DNA of 20,541 bases from Actinomycetota bacterium (GCA_019348335.1 JAHWJR010000012.1:1-20541), one strand, 5' to 3'; counted from the first letter of the stretch, positions 7,564 to 14,976 are shown. Notes: a model not told the origin generated them from the letters alone. Translations and numbers: made by a program.

Positions 7564-8578
7564 GGTCCGCATAGGGAACGCCGCTGGCCTCCCACAGCCG
7601 GGGGTACATCGAGTGGGGGGTGAACCCGGGGATGGTGTTGACCTCGTTGACCAGCAGGCCCCGCCCGTCCTCCTCCCAGAAGAAGTCGACCCGGGCCATG
7701 CCCTCGGCCCGCAGTGCCCGGGCGGCGGCCACGGCCAGCCGGCGCACCTCCTCGGCCACGTCGTGGGGCAGGGAGGCGGGCACGACCAGGTCGGCGCCGT
7801 CGCCGGAGTACTTGTCCTCGTAGTCGTAGAACTCCCGGCTGGGCACGATCTCGCCCGGGACCGAGGCGACCAGTTCGAGGTCTCCGAGGACTCCGCACTC
7901 GATCTCCCGGCCGGTGACGCCTTCCTCGACCACCACCCACTCGTCGTAGCCCAGGGCGAGCTGCATGGCCTCGTCGAGGCCGGCGGGGCCCTCGACCTTG
8001 GAGATGCCCACCGAAGAGCCGAGGTTGGCGGGCTTCACGAACACCGGCCAGCCCAGCTCGGCCCCGACCCGCTCGGCCAGCCCGGCATCGACCTCGCCCT
8101 CGCGCAGGGCCAGGTACCGGGCCTGAGGGAGGCCGTGGTGGGCGAGCACCTCCTTGGCCTTGGCCTTGTCCATGCACAGCGCCGATCCCAGGACCCCGGC
8201 GCCCACGTAGGCCACGCCGGCCAGCTCGAGCAGGCCCTGGACGGTGCCGTCCTCGCCGAGGGGGCCGTGCAGTAGCGGCAGCACCACGGTGGGCACGTCG
8301 CCCTCCTCCGGGTCCGATGCCACGGTGGCCAAGGAGTCCACCTCCGGTCCCTCGGCGGCCAGGGCAGCCGGGGCGCTACCCCCCTCTACGGCCCATCCCG
8401 TGGCCGCGACCCAGCGCCCGTCCCGCGTGATGCCGACGGGACGGATCTCGTAGCGGGCGGGGTCGAGCGCCCCGAGCACCGAGGCGGCCGACACGCAGGA
8501 GACGTCGTGCTCGGCGGAGCGCCCCCCGAACAGCACGACGAGCCGGGCCCGGGCCGGGGAAGAGGGGGAGGAGCCCAC
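7475..8578 (-). CDS. ddl: D-alanine--D-alanine ligase
   Basis: A 367-residue ATP-grasp enzyme that makes D-Ala-D-Ala for the peptidoglycan stem peptide in the cytoplasm. The N-terminal FGGRSAEHDVSCVSA block, the HGPLGEDGTVQGLLE block and the following GSALCMDK are diagnostic of Ddl. The ATP-binding segment FVKPANLGSSVGISKV, the omega-loop EFYDYEDKYS and the metal-binding end NEVNTIPGFTPHSMYP are all intact, so it should be active. The Tyr in the YDYEDKY segment fits the D-Ala rather than the D-lactate class, though this is weak evidence. The start is GTG 8578, with a TACGGT box 9 nt upstream and no good ribosome site. It is divergent from murF with a 39-bp gap, so the two wall genes share a control region. 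Confidence 0.95.
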   Translation of the reverse strand: MGSSPSSPARARLVVLFGGRSAEHDVSCVSAASVLGALDPARYEIRPVGITRDGRWVAATGWAVEGGSAPAALAAEGPEVDSLATVASDPEEGDVPTVVLPLLHGPLGEDGTVQGLLELAGVAYVGAGVLGSALCMDKAKAKEVLAHHGLPQARYLALREGEVDAGLAERVGAELGWPVFVKPANLGSSVGISKVEGPAGLDEAMQLALGYDEWVVVEEGVTGREIECGVLGDLELVASVPGEIVPSREFYDYEDKYSGDGADLVVPASLPHDVAEEVRRLAVAAARALRAEGMARVDFFWEEDGRGLLVNEVNTIPGFTPHSMYPRLWEASGVPYADLIDRLVTSALERHRRRSERVGRPRPAGPT

Positions 8579-8587
8579 GAGTGTGGC

Positions 8588-8593
8588 ACCGTA
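8588..8593 (-). promoter_or_regulatory. -10 box for ddl
   Basis: On the minus strand TACGGT lies 9 nt before the GTG start at 8578. This would give a leader of only about 2 nt. Confidence 0.4.
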
Positions 8594-8617
8594 GCCCTCC
8601 GTGGGGGAGAGGCAGCC

Positions 8618-9928
8618 ATGAGGTTCCGGGCCTCCGAGGTGGCCGCCGCCGTCGGCGGGCGGTTGACCGGGCCCGACGTCGACGTCGACGGTGCCGCCAT
8701 CGACTCACGCCTCGTCACCGGGGGAGAGCTGTTCGTGCCGGTGGTCGCCGACCGGGACGGGCACGACTTCGTGGCCGCCGCGCTCGACGCCGGGGCCGCC
8801 GCCTACCTCACCGCCCGGAGTCCCGAGGGGGGGACCGCCGTGGTGGTCGACGACACGGGGGCTGCCCTCGCCGCGCTGGGACGGGCCGCCCGGGCCCGCC
8901 TGCCCGAGCGGGTGGTGGCGGTCACGGGTTCGGTGGGCAAGACCTCGGTGAAGGACCTGGCCGGCGCCATCCTGCGGCGCCGGGGCCCGATTGCGGTCAG
9001 CGCCCGTTCGTTCAACAACGAGTTGGGGGTGCCGCTCACCCTGGCCGGAGCCCCCGACGGGGCCTGGGCGGCGGTGGTGGAGATGGGCGCCCGGGCGAGG
9101 GGCGACCTCCGACTGCTGTGCTCCATCGCCCGCCCGACCGTCGGGGTCGTCACCGTCGTCGCCCCCGTCCACACCGAGACCTTCGGCACGGTCGACGACG
9201 TGGCCCGGGCCAAGGCCGAACTGGTCGAGGCCCTGCCCGCCCACGGCACCGCGGTGCTCAACGCCGACGACCCCCGGGTGCGGGCCATGGCCGAGGTGAC
9301 CGTGGCGTCGGTCGTCACCTTCGGGACGACCGGCGATGCCGACGTCGCCGCCGGCGCCGTCGAGCTCGACGCCGAGCTGCGAGCGTCCTTCCGGCTGCGC
9401 TGCCCCGCCGGAGAGGCCGATGTGCGCCTGGGGGTGCCCGGTCGCCACCAGATCGGCAACGCCCTGGCCGCCACTGCCGCCGCGCTGGCGGCGGGGGCCA
9501 CGCTCGACGACGTGGTGCGAGGCCTCGAGGAGGCCCGCCTTTCCGATTGGCGCATGGCGCTCGGGCGCTCGCCGGACGGGGCGCTGGTGCTCAACGACGC
9601 CTACAACGCCAACCCCACGTCGACTGGCGCCGCCCTCCGGGCACTGGCCGAGCTGGACGCGAAGCGGCGGGTCGCTGTCCTCGGGACCATGGCGGAGCTG
9701 GGTGAGACGTCGGCCGGCGACCACCGGGAGGTGGCAGCGCTGGCGGCCGATCTGGGCATCCGGGTGGTGGCGGTGGCCGAGCCGGCCTACGGAGCCGAGC
9801 TGGTCGACGACGTGGACGCGGCAGTGGAGGCCCTGGGCCCGCTCGGGCACGGCGACGCCGTGCTGGTCAAGGGCAGCCGGGTGGCGGGGCTGGAACGTCT
9901 GGCGGCGCGGTTGCTCGGCGTCGGCTGA
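8618..9928 (+). CDS. murF: UDP-MurNAc-tripeptide--D-Ala-D-Ala ligase
   Basis: A 436-residue Mur ligase that adds D-Ala-D-Ala to the UDP-MurNAc tripeptide in the last cytoplasmic step of the peptidoglycan monomer. The N-terminal uridine-binding domain has DSRLVTGGELFVP. The P-loop is TGSVGKTS (103-110), followed by SFNNELGVPLTL (131-142), VVEMGARARGDL (153-164), the ATP-binding HQIGNALAA (277-285) and DAYNANPTS (327-335), a signature specific to MurF. The Mur_ligase_C domain continues to LVKGSRVAGLE. The ATG at 8618 is chosen because GGGGGAGAGG precedes it by about 7 nt and the uridine-binding domain begins there; the frame is open further upstream without similarity. Divergent from ddl, whose product is its substrate. 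No other mur/fts (dcw) genes adjoin it. Confidence 0.95.
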   Translation: MRFRASEVAAAVGGRLTGPDVDVDGAAIDSRLVTGGELFVPVVADRDGHDFVAAALDAGAAAYLTARSPEGGTAVVVDDTGAALAALGRAARARLPERVVAVTGSVGKTSVKDLAGAILRRRGPIAVSARSFNNELGVPLTLAGAPDGAWAAVVEMGARARGDLRLLCSIARPTVGVVTVVAPVHTETFGTVDDVARAKAELVEALPAHGTAVLNADDPRVRAMAEVTVASVVTFGTTGDADVAAGAVELDAELRASFRLRCPAGEADVRLGVPGRHQIGNALAATAAALAAGATLDDVVRGLEEARLSDWRMALGRSPDGALVLNDAYNANPTSTGAALRALAELDAKRRVAVLGTMAELGETSAGDHREVAALAADLGIRVVAVAEPAYGAELVDDVDAAVEALGPLGHGDAVLVKGSRVAGLERLAARLLGVG

Positions 9929-11165
9929 CGGGGGCCGAGGCCACGCGGGGGAGGTTGGCGTAGGCGGCCAGGGCGAGGGCGGCGACCACGCCGTAACCCA
10001 TGACCCAGCTGATGGAGAAGGTCTCGACCAGCGGGCCGGCGGCCAGGAGTCCCAGCGGGATGGTGCCGCCGAAGGCCATGGTCCACAGCGCCATGACCCG
10101 GCCTCGGACGGCGTCATCCAGGCGTTGCTGGAGCACGACCGCCAGCGACGTCACGGTGCCGAAGTAGCAGAACCCGACCACCAGGATGACCGGGTAGGCG
10201 GGCAGGGGGGTGCGCAGCAGGGCGAGGACGGCCAGCGCGCCGGCGAAGGCGACCAGGCCGACCCGCACCAGTTGTTCCTTCGGTCGGGCCGCCAGGAACG
10301 TGCCGATGGAACCGGCCCCCACTGCCGCGCCCAGCCCGAAGCACGTGTAGAGCAGGCCATAGGCCACGCTGCTGGGCTCGATCCCGAGGTTGCGTGAGGC
10401 CAAGGTCGGCATCTGGCCGATGAACGGCATGCAGAACAGGGCGAAGGCGGCCATGGTCACCAGGCAGCGCCGCACCAGCGGGTCGCGGCGGGCCACGCCG
10501 AAGCCGCCGGAGAGGCGTGCCCAGCGCCCGTTCTCGTCGGCGCGCACGAGCGGGGGGATGCGCACGGCCACGAGGGCGGCGATGACGAACAGGTAGGTCG
10601 CGGCGTTGAGGGCGAAGACCGCGGCGGCGCCGAAGCCGGCGAAGACGAGACCGCCCAGTGCCGGGCCCGTCACCCGGGCGAGGTTCATCTGGGTGGAGTT
10701 GAGGGACACGGCGCCGGCGAGGTCGGCCCGGCCCACCAGCGCCGGCAGCACGGCGTCGTAGGCGGGGGCGTGGATGGCGGCGCCCACGCCGATCACCCCG
10801 ACCACCGCAAGGAGTGCTCCTTGTGATGGCTCGCCCCCCGCCACCAGCACTGCCAGCACGGCGGTGCCGAGGAGTTGCTCGGCCTGGGCGGCGATGAGCA
10901 GCCGGCGGCGGTCGACCAGATCGGCCAGGGCCCCGCCCAGCACGGGCAGGAACAGCATGGGACCGAGCTGGGCGAACAGGACGAGGCTGAGGAAGGTCGC
11001 CGAACCGGTCAGCTCGAGGGCGTAGGCGCCGAGGGTGACGTGTTGCATCCACGTGCCGAGGCGAGAGGCGAACGAGCCCCAGAAGACGATGCGGAAGTCG
11101 CGGTGGGCGAGGGCGGCGCGGGCGGTACCGGGGACCGGAGGAGACCCAGGAGGAGCGGCGCGCAC
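9867..11165 (-). CDS. MFS transporter (EntS-like, MFS_3 type)
   Basis: A 432-residue major facilitator with about 12 predicted membrane helices. The N-terminal RDFRIVFWGSFASRLGTWMQ block and the GGALADLVDRRRLL loop (the DRxGRR motif between helices 2 and 3) are typical of the MFS_3 subfamily, which includes the enterobactin exporter EntS. A second-half loop RGRVMALWTMAFGG is also typical. The substrate cannot be read from the sequence. The GTG at 11165 is preferred over the ATG at 11216 because a TAGCCT box lies exactly 7 nt before it (leaderless) and the extra 17 residues show no conserved feature. It follows two tRNA genes on the same strand and overlaps murF convergently by 62 bp at its 3' end. 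Confidence 0.88.
   Translation of the reverse strand: MRAAPPGSPPVPGTARAALAHRDFRIVFWGSFASRLGTWMQHVTLGAYALELTGSATFLSLVLFAQLGPMLFLPVLGGALADLVDRRRLLIAAQAEQLLGTAVLAVLVAGGEPSQGALLAVVGVIGVGAAIHAPAYDAVLPALVGRADLAGAVSLNSTQMNLARVTGPALGGLVFAGFGAAAVFALNAATYLFVIAALVAVRIPPLVRADENGRWARLSGGFGVARRDPLVRRCLVTMAAFALFCMPFIGQMPTLASRNLGIEPSSVAYGLLYTCFGLGAAVGAGSIGTFLAARPKEQLVRVGLVAFAGALAVLALLRTPLPAYPVILVVGFCYFGTVTSLAVVLQQRLDDAVRGRVMALWTMAFGGTIPLGLLAAGPLVETFSISWVMGYGVVAALALAAYANLPRVASAPVSRRRATAPPDVPAPPPGCP
11073..11078 (-). other. No feature: internal TANNNT lookalike position not used
   Basis: This short stretch lies inside the MFS coding region and carries no promoter that I can support. The real -10 box is the one listed at 11173-11178. 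Confidence 0.05.
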
Positions 11166-11172
11166 CCATGCG

Positions 11173-11178
11173 AGGCTA
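11173..11178 (-). promoter_or_regulatory. -10 box for MFS gene (leaderless)
   Basis: Minus-strand TAGCCT, then 7 nt (CGCATGG), then the GTG start at 11165. No ribosome site is present. Confidence 0.55.
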
Positions 11179-11224
11179 TGGGTGGGAGGAAGGGGCGCAA
11201 CCGGCCTGGCGGGCACCGCCAGTG

Positions 11225-11297
11225 TGGGCCCGGCAGGGATCGAACCTGCGACCAGAGGATTATGAGTCCCCCGCTCTGACCACTGAGCTACGGGCCC
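11225..11297 (-). tRNA. tRNA-Ile2 (CAU anticodon, lysidine type)
   Basis: A 73-nt cloverleaf: acceptor GGGCCCG with CGGGCCC, D-arm GCTC/GAGC, anticodon stem GGGGA/TCCTC, loop CTCATAA giving anticodon CAU, and T-arm GCAGG/CCTGC with TTCGATC. CCA is not encoded. CAU may be initiator Met, elongator Met or Ile2. The ACTCATAAT loop context excludes the initiator. The short D-loop and the C4-G69 and C5-G68 pairs, used by TilS to select tRNA-Ile2 in E. coli, favour Ile2 over elongator Met. It lies 19 nt after tRNA-Asn and is probably co-transcribed with it. Confidence 0.9.
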
Positions 11298-11316
11298 GCC
11301 GGTGCGACCGTCGGAG

Positions 11317-11389
11317 CTCCGGGGGTGGGACTTGAACCCACAACCTTGGGATTAACAATCCCCTGCTCCGCCGATTGAGCTACCCCGGA
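11317..11389 (-). tRNA. tRNA-Asn (GUU)
   Basis: A 73-nt cloverleaf: acceptor TCCGGGG with CCCCGGA and discriminator G, D-arm GCTC/GAGC, anticodon loop TTGTTAA giving GUU, and T-arm GTGGG/CCCAC with TTCAAGT. The anticodon stem GGGGA/TCCCA has a G-A mismatch at its base (27-43). CCA is not encoded. Confidence 0.93.
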
Positions 11390-11399
11390 ATCGCTTGCG

Positions 11400-11405
11400 A
11401 CGCTA
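11400..11405 (-). promoter_or_regulatory. -10 box for tRNA-Asn/tRNA-Ile2 unit
   Basis: Minus-strand TAGCGT (TANNNT) lies 10 nt before the tRNA-Asn 5' end. That is suitable for a transcript with a few nucleotides of 5' leader. Confidence 0.4.
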
Positions 11406-11464
11406 GCAGCGGGCCGTCTTCCCCAGCGCCGGCGTGGTCGCCGGCTGCCCCAGGAGCTGGCGGC

Positions 11465-12028
11465 TCAGGTCTCGCCGAGCCACGCCGGCGCCCGCTCGAG
11501 CAGGTACCGGCTCACCGCCAGGCAGCGGTCGAGCGTCTCGCACAGGGCCTCCTCACCCTGCAGCACCTGGGCCAGCGACAGCCGGAGGCGGGCCACGATG
11601 GTCAGGCTGCGCTCGGGGGCGTCGGTGACCGCTCCATACGAGTCGATGGCCGAGACCTCGAGGGGAAGGTCAGGCCCGCCCACGCCGGCGAGCTCGGTGG
11701 CCAGCAGCAACAGGTCGGGACCGTTGGGCAGCGGCGGCAGGGCCCAGGTGAAGTTCAGCGGGAAGTGGAAGGCGTCGGGCGGCGTGTCGTCCTCGTCGAG
11801 CTCCATCACCACGTCCTCGAACGCCAGCAGGACACGGGGGTCCACCTCGAGGGACAGGTGGAGGTCGAGCGGGCCCTCGCAGCCCTCCTCGGGGTGCAGG
11901 TCGACCTCCCAGGCCTGGCGCAGGGAGTAGGTCTCCACGAAGTGGCGCTCGTCGTGGACGTGGAAGGTGTGGTCGACGGCGTGGTCCTTCAGCTCGGCCA
12001 CGTACCCGGCGACGTCGATGACGGCCAC
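11465..12028 (-). CDS. Uncharacterised protein
   Basis: A 187-residue soluble acidic protein that I do not recognise. It has no signal peptide, membrane segment or cysteine-rich motif. It opens with VAVIDVAGYVAEL, has a His-rich stretch (DHTFHVHDERHF, about residues 18-29), and continues with alternating hydrophobic/acidic strands. Visible blocks include FHFPLNFTWALPPLP, and the C-terminal part is helical and Leu-rich, ending AWLGET. Normal third-position GC and lack of low complexity support a real gene. The GTG at 12028 is chosen because TACCCT lies exactly 7 nt upstream; the frame extends to 12244, but that part is a shadow of the divergent phosphatase. It shares a 67-bp control region with the inositol-monophosphatase-family gene. 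Confidence 0.75.
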   Translation of the reverse strand: MAVIDVAGYVAELKDHAVDHTFHVHDERHFVETYSLRQAWEVDLHPEEGCEGPLDLHLSLEVDPRVLLAFEDVVMELDEDDTPPDAFHFPLNFTWALPPLPNGPDLLLLATELAGVGGPDLPLEVSAIDSYGAVTDAPERSLTIVARLRLSLAQVLQGEEALCETLDRCLAVSRYLLERAPAWLGET

Positions 12029-12035
12029 GGCGGCG

Positions 12036-12041
12036 AGGGTA
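12036..12041 (-). promoter_or_regulatory. -10 box for uncharacterised gene (leaderless)
   Basis: Minus-strand TACCCT, then 7 nt (CGCCGCC), then GTG at 12028. Confidence 0.55.
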
Positions 12042-12083
12042 CCTTCCGGCTGCACCGGGGCGGCTGCCGGGTGGTCCGGCGGG

Positions 12084-12089
12084 TACGGT
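12084..12089 (+). promoter_or_regulatory. -10 box for inositol-monophosphatase-family gene (leaderless)
   Basis: TACGGT, then 6 nt (CGCCGG), then GTG at 12096. It lies back-to-back with the divergent -10 box at 12036-12041. Confidence 0.5.
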
Positions 12090-12095
12090 CGCCGG

Positions 12096-12848
12096 GTGAA
12101 CGACGAGGATCTGCTGGAGGTGTTGTCGACGACCGCCGGCGCGGTGCGGTCGGCTCTCGACGGCGTCGACGACTGGCGGCCCACGACCGGGCGCCCGGGC
12201 CAGTACGCCATCGACGTCGTGGCCGACGAGGTCGCCGTCGACACCTTGCTGGCCGCCGGCCTGGGGGTGGTCAGCGAGGAGTCCGGCGCCCATCATGTCG
12301 ACCGCGACGTCGTGGTCGTGCTCGACCCCGTCGACGGCTCGACCAACGCCAGCCGAGGCGTGCCCTGGTTCGCCACGAGCCTCTGCGCCGTCGACCGGGA
12401 GGGCCCCCGGGTGGCGCTGGTCGTCAACCAGGCGTCGGGTGAGCGGTTCGAGGCCATGCGCGGGCGAGGGGCCCGCTGTGGGGAGCGCTCGCTGACACCT
12501 TCTGGTTGTGACGACCTGGGTCGGGCCCTGCTCGGGTTCTCGGGGCGTCCGTCGCGCCGGTGGGGCTGGGGCCAGTTCCGGGCCCTCGGCGCGGCCGCCC
12601 TCGACCTGTGCTGCGTGGCCTCGGGCCGCTTCGACGGCTACGTCGACTCCTCCCCGGCCGGTCACAGCCCGTGGGACTACCTGGGCGCCCTTCTGGTGTG
12701 CCGGGAGGCGGGAGTCGAGGTGGTCGATGCCGAGGGGCGGGAGCTGGTCGTGCTCGACCACACCGCCCGACGCACGCCGGTGGCAGCTGCCACGCCCACC
12801 CTGCTGGCCGAGCTGCTGTCACTCGCCGGCGAGGGGAACCATGACTAG
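12096..12848 (+). CDS. Inositol monophosphatase family protein
   Basis: A 250-residue member of the Mg2+-dependent IMPase/FBPase/CysQ superfamily, which removes phosphate from small sugar or nucleotide phosphates. The metal-binding Glu pair is in VVSEESG (about 61-62), the signature DPVDGSTN is at 77-84 (family DPLDGTTN), and the distal Asp194 is in SPWDYLGALL, followed by REAGVEVVD. All catalytic acidic residues are present. At 250 residues it is slightly shorter than usual, with a brief N-terminus. GTG 12096 fits a leaderless mRNA. Its stop overlaps the Nudix ATG by 8 bp (ATGACTAG), so the two are co-translated. Substrate is undetermined: inositol phosphate, histidinol phosphate or PAP-like molecules are all possible in the family. 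Confidence 0.88.
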   Translation: MNDEDLLEVLSTTAGAVRSALDGVDDWRPTTGRPGQYAIDVVADEVAVDTLLAAGLGVVSEESGAHHVDRDVVVVLDPVDGSTNASRGVPWFATSLCAVDREGPRVALVVNQASGERFEAMRGRGARCGERSLTPSGCDDLGRALLGFSGRPSRRWGWGQFRALGAAALDLCCVASGRFDGYVDSSPAGHSPWDYLGALLVCREAGVEVVDAEGRELVVLDHTARRTPVAAATPTLLAELLSLAGEGNHD

Positions 12849-13413
12849 GGCGCTGCGCGCCGTGACCGCAGTCGGGTACGGGCTGGCGTTGCGCCTGTAC
12901 CGGCGACTCCCACGGCGCGCCCGGCTGTTCGCGGTGCACCACACCCACCCCGCGTTCACCGTGGGCGCCATCTGCGTGGTCGAGCGGGGCGACGGTGCGC
13001 TCCTCCTCGTACGCCACTCCTACCGCCGCTCGTGGGGCTTCCCGGGAGGCCTGCTGAAGCGGGGCGAGGATGTGGCCGCCGGCGCCCGAAGGGAGGCGAT
13101 GGAAGAGGTGGCGATGGAGATCGAGCTGCTGGGCGAGCCGGCGGTGGTGGTCGATCCCGGGCCCCGCAGGGTCGACGTGGTGTTCAGGGCCCGACCGATC
13201 GGCGACCCGTCGGGCGCCAACGCCCACGCCGACTCGCCGGAGATCGTCGAGCTGGCGTGGTTCCCGCCCGACGCCCTGCCCCGGCTCCAGCACGAGGCCG
13301 CCGGCGCCCTGGTGGCCCTGGCTCGGGCTTCGGGTCGACCCGCCTCTGTCCCCACTGCCGCACCGACCGGGCACGAGCCTCGCCCGGAACGGCGGGACGC
13401 GGCGTCCCCGTAG
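12841..13413 (+). CDS. Nudix hydrolase
   Basis: A 190-residue protein with a Nudix fold, which cleaves nucleoside-diphosphate-linked compounds. The Nudix box spans residues 70-92: G70 x5 E76 x7 R84 E85 xx E88 E89 x A91 M92. It is canonical except that the Gly two residues after EE is Ala91. The metal-binding Glu residues are intact. It is preceded by VGAICVVERG and LLLVRHSYRRSWGFPGG and has about 40 N-terminal residues including an Arg-rich region. The C-terminal 30 residues are Pro/Arg/Ala-rich and look disordered. ATG 12841 has GAGGGG just upstream and overlaps the phosphatase stop. Its own stop codon TAG (13411-13413) is the first half of the murA -10 box. Confidence 0.88.
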   Translation: MTRALRAVTAVGYGLALRLYRRLPRRARLFAVHHTHPAFTVGAICVVERGDGALLLVRHSYRRSWGFPGGLLKRGEDVAAGARREAMEEVAMEIELLGEPAVVVDPGPRRVDVVFRARPIGDPSGANAHADSPEIVELAWFPPDALPRLQHEAAGALVALARASGRPASVPTAAPTGHEPRPERRDAASP

Positions 13414-13416
13414 ACT
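13411..13416 (+). promoter_or_regulatory. -10 box for murA
   Basis: TAGACT, then 9 nt, then the ATG at 13426, giving a leader of about 2-3 nt and no ribosome-binding site. Its first three bases are the Nudix stop codon. Confidence 0.5.
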
Positions 13417-13425
13417 GGCCCGCTC

Positions 13426-14751
13426 ATGACACCAGCGCCTGCGCCGTCCTGGAGGATCGAGCCCGGCGGCCCCTTGCGAGGCGACGTCACCGTGCGCGGC
13501 TCGAAGAACGCCGTGACCAAGCACATGGTCGCGGCGGTGATGGGCTCCTCGCCGAGCACCATCCTGAACTGCCCGGAGATCGGCGACATCGAGATCACCG
13601 CCGGCATGCTCCGCTCTCTCGGCTGCCACGTGGCGGTCGAGGGCGACTCGGTGGTGATCGAGCCCCATGACATCTCCAGCGGTCGGGTGCCCGTGTCCTA
13701 CGGAGGGCTCAACCGGATTCCCATCCTTCTCGTGGGGCCGCTCCTGCACCGCATGGGCGAGGCCTTCGTGCCCCTGGTGGGCGGCGACCGCATCGGAGCC
13801 CGGCCGGTCGACTTCCACGTGCGCAACCTGGAGGCGATGGGCGTCGAGGTCCACATGACGCCCGAGGGCCTCGAGGCCAAGGCCACCCGCCTGCACGGTG
13901 CCCGCATCCGCCTGCCCTTCCCCAGCGTGGGCGCCACCGAGACCGTGCTGCTCACCGCCGTCCTGGCGGAGGGCCGGACCATCCTCGACAACTCGGCGGT
14001 CGAGCCCGAGGTCATCGAGCTGGCCCTGTTCCTCCAGCGAATGGGCGCCCGGATCGAGCTGCGCCCCGACCGCCGCTTCGTCATCGAGGGGGTCGACCGT
14101 CTCCAGGGTGCCCGCCACCGGCTCCACGGAGACCGGATCGAGGCGTTCAGCTACCTGGTGGCCGGCCTGGTCACCGGGGGCGAGGTGCGGGTCCACGGCT
14201 GCGACCAGGGTCGTCTGGTCACTGCCATCTCCACGCTCCACCGCATGGGAGCGCGCTTCGAGATCACCGACGACTGGGTGACCGCCTCAGCCGACGACCT
14301 GCGGCCCGCCGTGGTCCAGACCGACACCCATCCCGGGTTCATGACCGACTGGCAGTCGCCCCTCGTGGTGCTGTTCACCCAGTGCCGGGGGATGTCCGTC
14401 CTGCACGAGACCGTCTACGAGGACCGGTTCCCCTACGTCACCGCCCTGAAGGAGATGGGCGCCGAGATCGAGCTGTTCGACGCCTGTCTCGGAGGCCGCG
14501 ACTGCCGCTTCATCGAGAGCACGGCCATGCACTCGGCGGTGGTGCACGGTCCCTCGCCGCTACGGGGAGCCGAGATCACCGTGCCCGACATCCGCGGTGG
14601 CTTCGGGTACGTCATCGCCGCCGCCGCCGCCGAGGGCCCGTCGCTGCTCCACGAGGTGCACCACCTCGAACGGGGTTACCACCGGCCGCTCGAGGCGTTC
14701 GCCAACCTCGGTCTGACCGTCACGAGAGTGAGCGCTTCGCCGGGGCCGTAG
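13426..14751 (+). CDS. murA: UDP-N-acetylglucosamine 1-carboxyvinyltransferase
   Basis: A 441-residue EPSP-synthase-fold enzyme that transfers enolpyruvate from PEP to UDP-GlcNAc, the first committed step of peptidoglycan synthesis. By position it has Lys27-Asn28 in GSKNA (MurA Lys22-Asn23), Arg126 in GARPVD (Arg120), Asp308 in HPGFMTDWQ (Asp305) and Arg390 in DIRGG (Arg397). The active-site loop reads GGDRIGARPVD, so the usual Cys115 is Asp121. This is known in mycobacterial and chlamydial MurA and gives insensitivity to fosfomycin. Several blocks differ from typical MurA (NRIPILLVGPLLHRMGE, SPLVVLFTQCRG), so this may be a divergent clade or a second paralogue. ATG 13426 begins an almost leaderless message. 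Confidence 0.88.
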   Translation: MTPAPAPSWRIEPGGPLRGDVTVRGSKNAVTKHMVAAVMGSSPSTILNCPEIGDIEITAGMLRSLGCHVAVEGDSVVIEPHDISSGRVPVSYGGLNRIPILLVGPLLHRMGEAFVPLVGGDRIGARPVDFHVRNLEAMGVEVHMTPEGLEAKATRLHGARIRLPFPSVGATETVLLTAVLAEGRTILDNSAVEPEVIELALFLQRMGARIELRPDRRFVIEGVDRLQGARHRLHGDRIEAFSYLVAGLVTGGEVRVHGCDQGRLVTAISTLHRMGARFEITDDWVTASADDLRPAVVQTDTHPGFMTDWQSPLVVLFTQCRGMSVLHETVYEDRFPYVTALKEMGAEIELFDACLGGRDCRFIESTAMHSAVVHGPSPLRGAEITVPDIRGGFGYVIAAAAAEGPSLLHEVHHLERGYHRPLEAFANLGLTVTRVSASPGP

Positions 14752-14795
14752 CGCTCCCGGGCATGGTGACGGCCGAGCGGGCACCGGGCCGGAGC

Positions 14796-14801
14796 TAACC
14801 T
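14796..14801 (+). promoter_or_regulatory. -10 box for tRNA-Val
   Basis: TAACCT (TANNNT) lies 5 nt before the tRNA 5' end. Confidence 0.45.
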
Positions 14802-14806
14802 CGCAG

Positions 14807-14879
14807 GGGCGCTTAGCTCAGTCGGAAGAGCACCACGCTTACAACGTGGGGGTCGTCGGTTCGATCCCGGCAGCGCCCA
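14807..14879 (+). tRNA. tRNA-Val (UAC)
   Basis: A 73-nt cloverleaf: acceptor GGGCGCT with AGCGCCC and discriminator A, D-arm GCTC/GAGC, perfect anticodon stem CCACG/CGTGG with loop CTTACAA giving anticodon UAC, and T-arm GTCGG/CCGGC with TTCGATC. CCA is not encoded; the sequence continues CCCACC. Confidence 0.95.
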
Positions 14880-14963
14880 CCCCACCGAGAGCCCGCCGCC
14901 CGGCACCGCCCGGCGCCTTCCACGGGTCCCTCGGCGTCGGGTGTACCGCCGGTGGCCCAGCGG

Positions 14964-14969
14964 TAGCCT
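14964..14969 (+). promoter_or_regulatory. -10 box for NuoF-like gene (leaderless)
   Basis: TAGCCT, then 7 nt (CCGCCCC), then GTG at 14977. The box is identical to the one before the MFS gene and has the same spacing. Confidence 0.55.
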
Positions 14970-14976
14970 CCGCCCC

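Noticed and set aside
8705..10117. Minus-strand 470-codon frame antisense to murF
   Set aside because: Shadow of murF; no domain motif in its translation.
11073..11078. A possible extra promoter box inside the MFS gene
   Set aside because: On checking it does not support a promoter; the entry in the feature list is flagged at very low confidence and should be disregarded.
11035..11279. Plus-strand protein ending AGIEPATRGL or GRDRTCDQRIMS
   Set aside because: Also false translations across a tRNA gene, here the antisense of tRNA-Ile2.
12424..14241. Minus-strand 605-codon frame antisense to murA and the Nudix gene
   Set aside because: Composition is typical of an antisense shadow. MurA, Nudix and phosphatase motifs on the plus strand are unambiguous.
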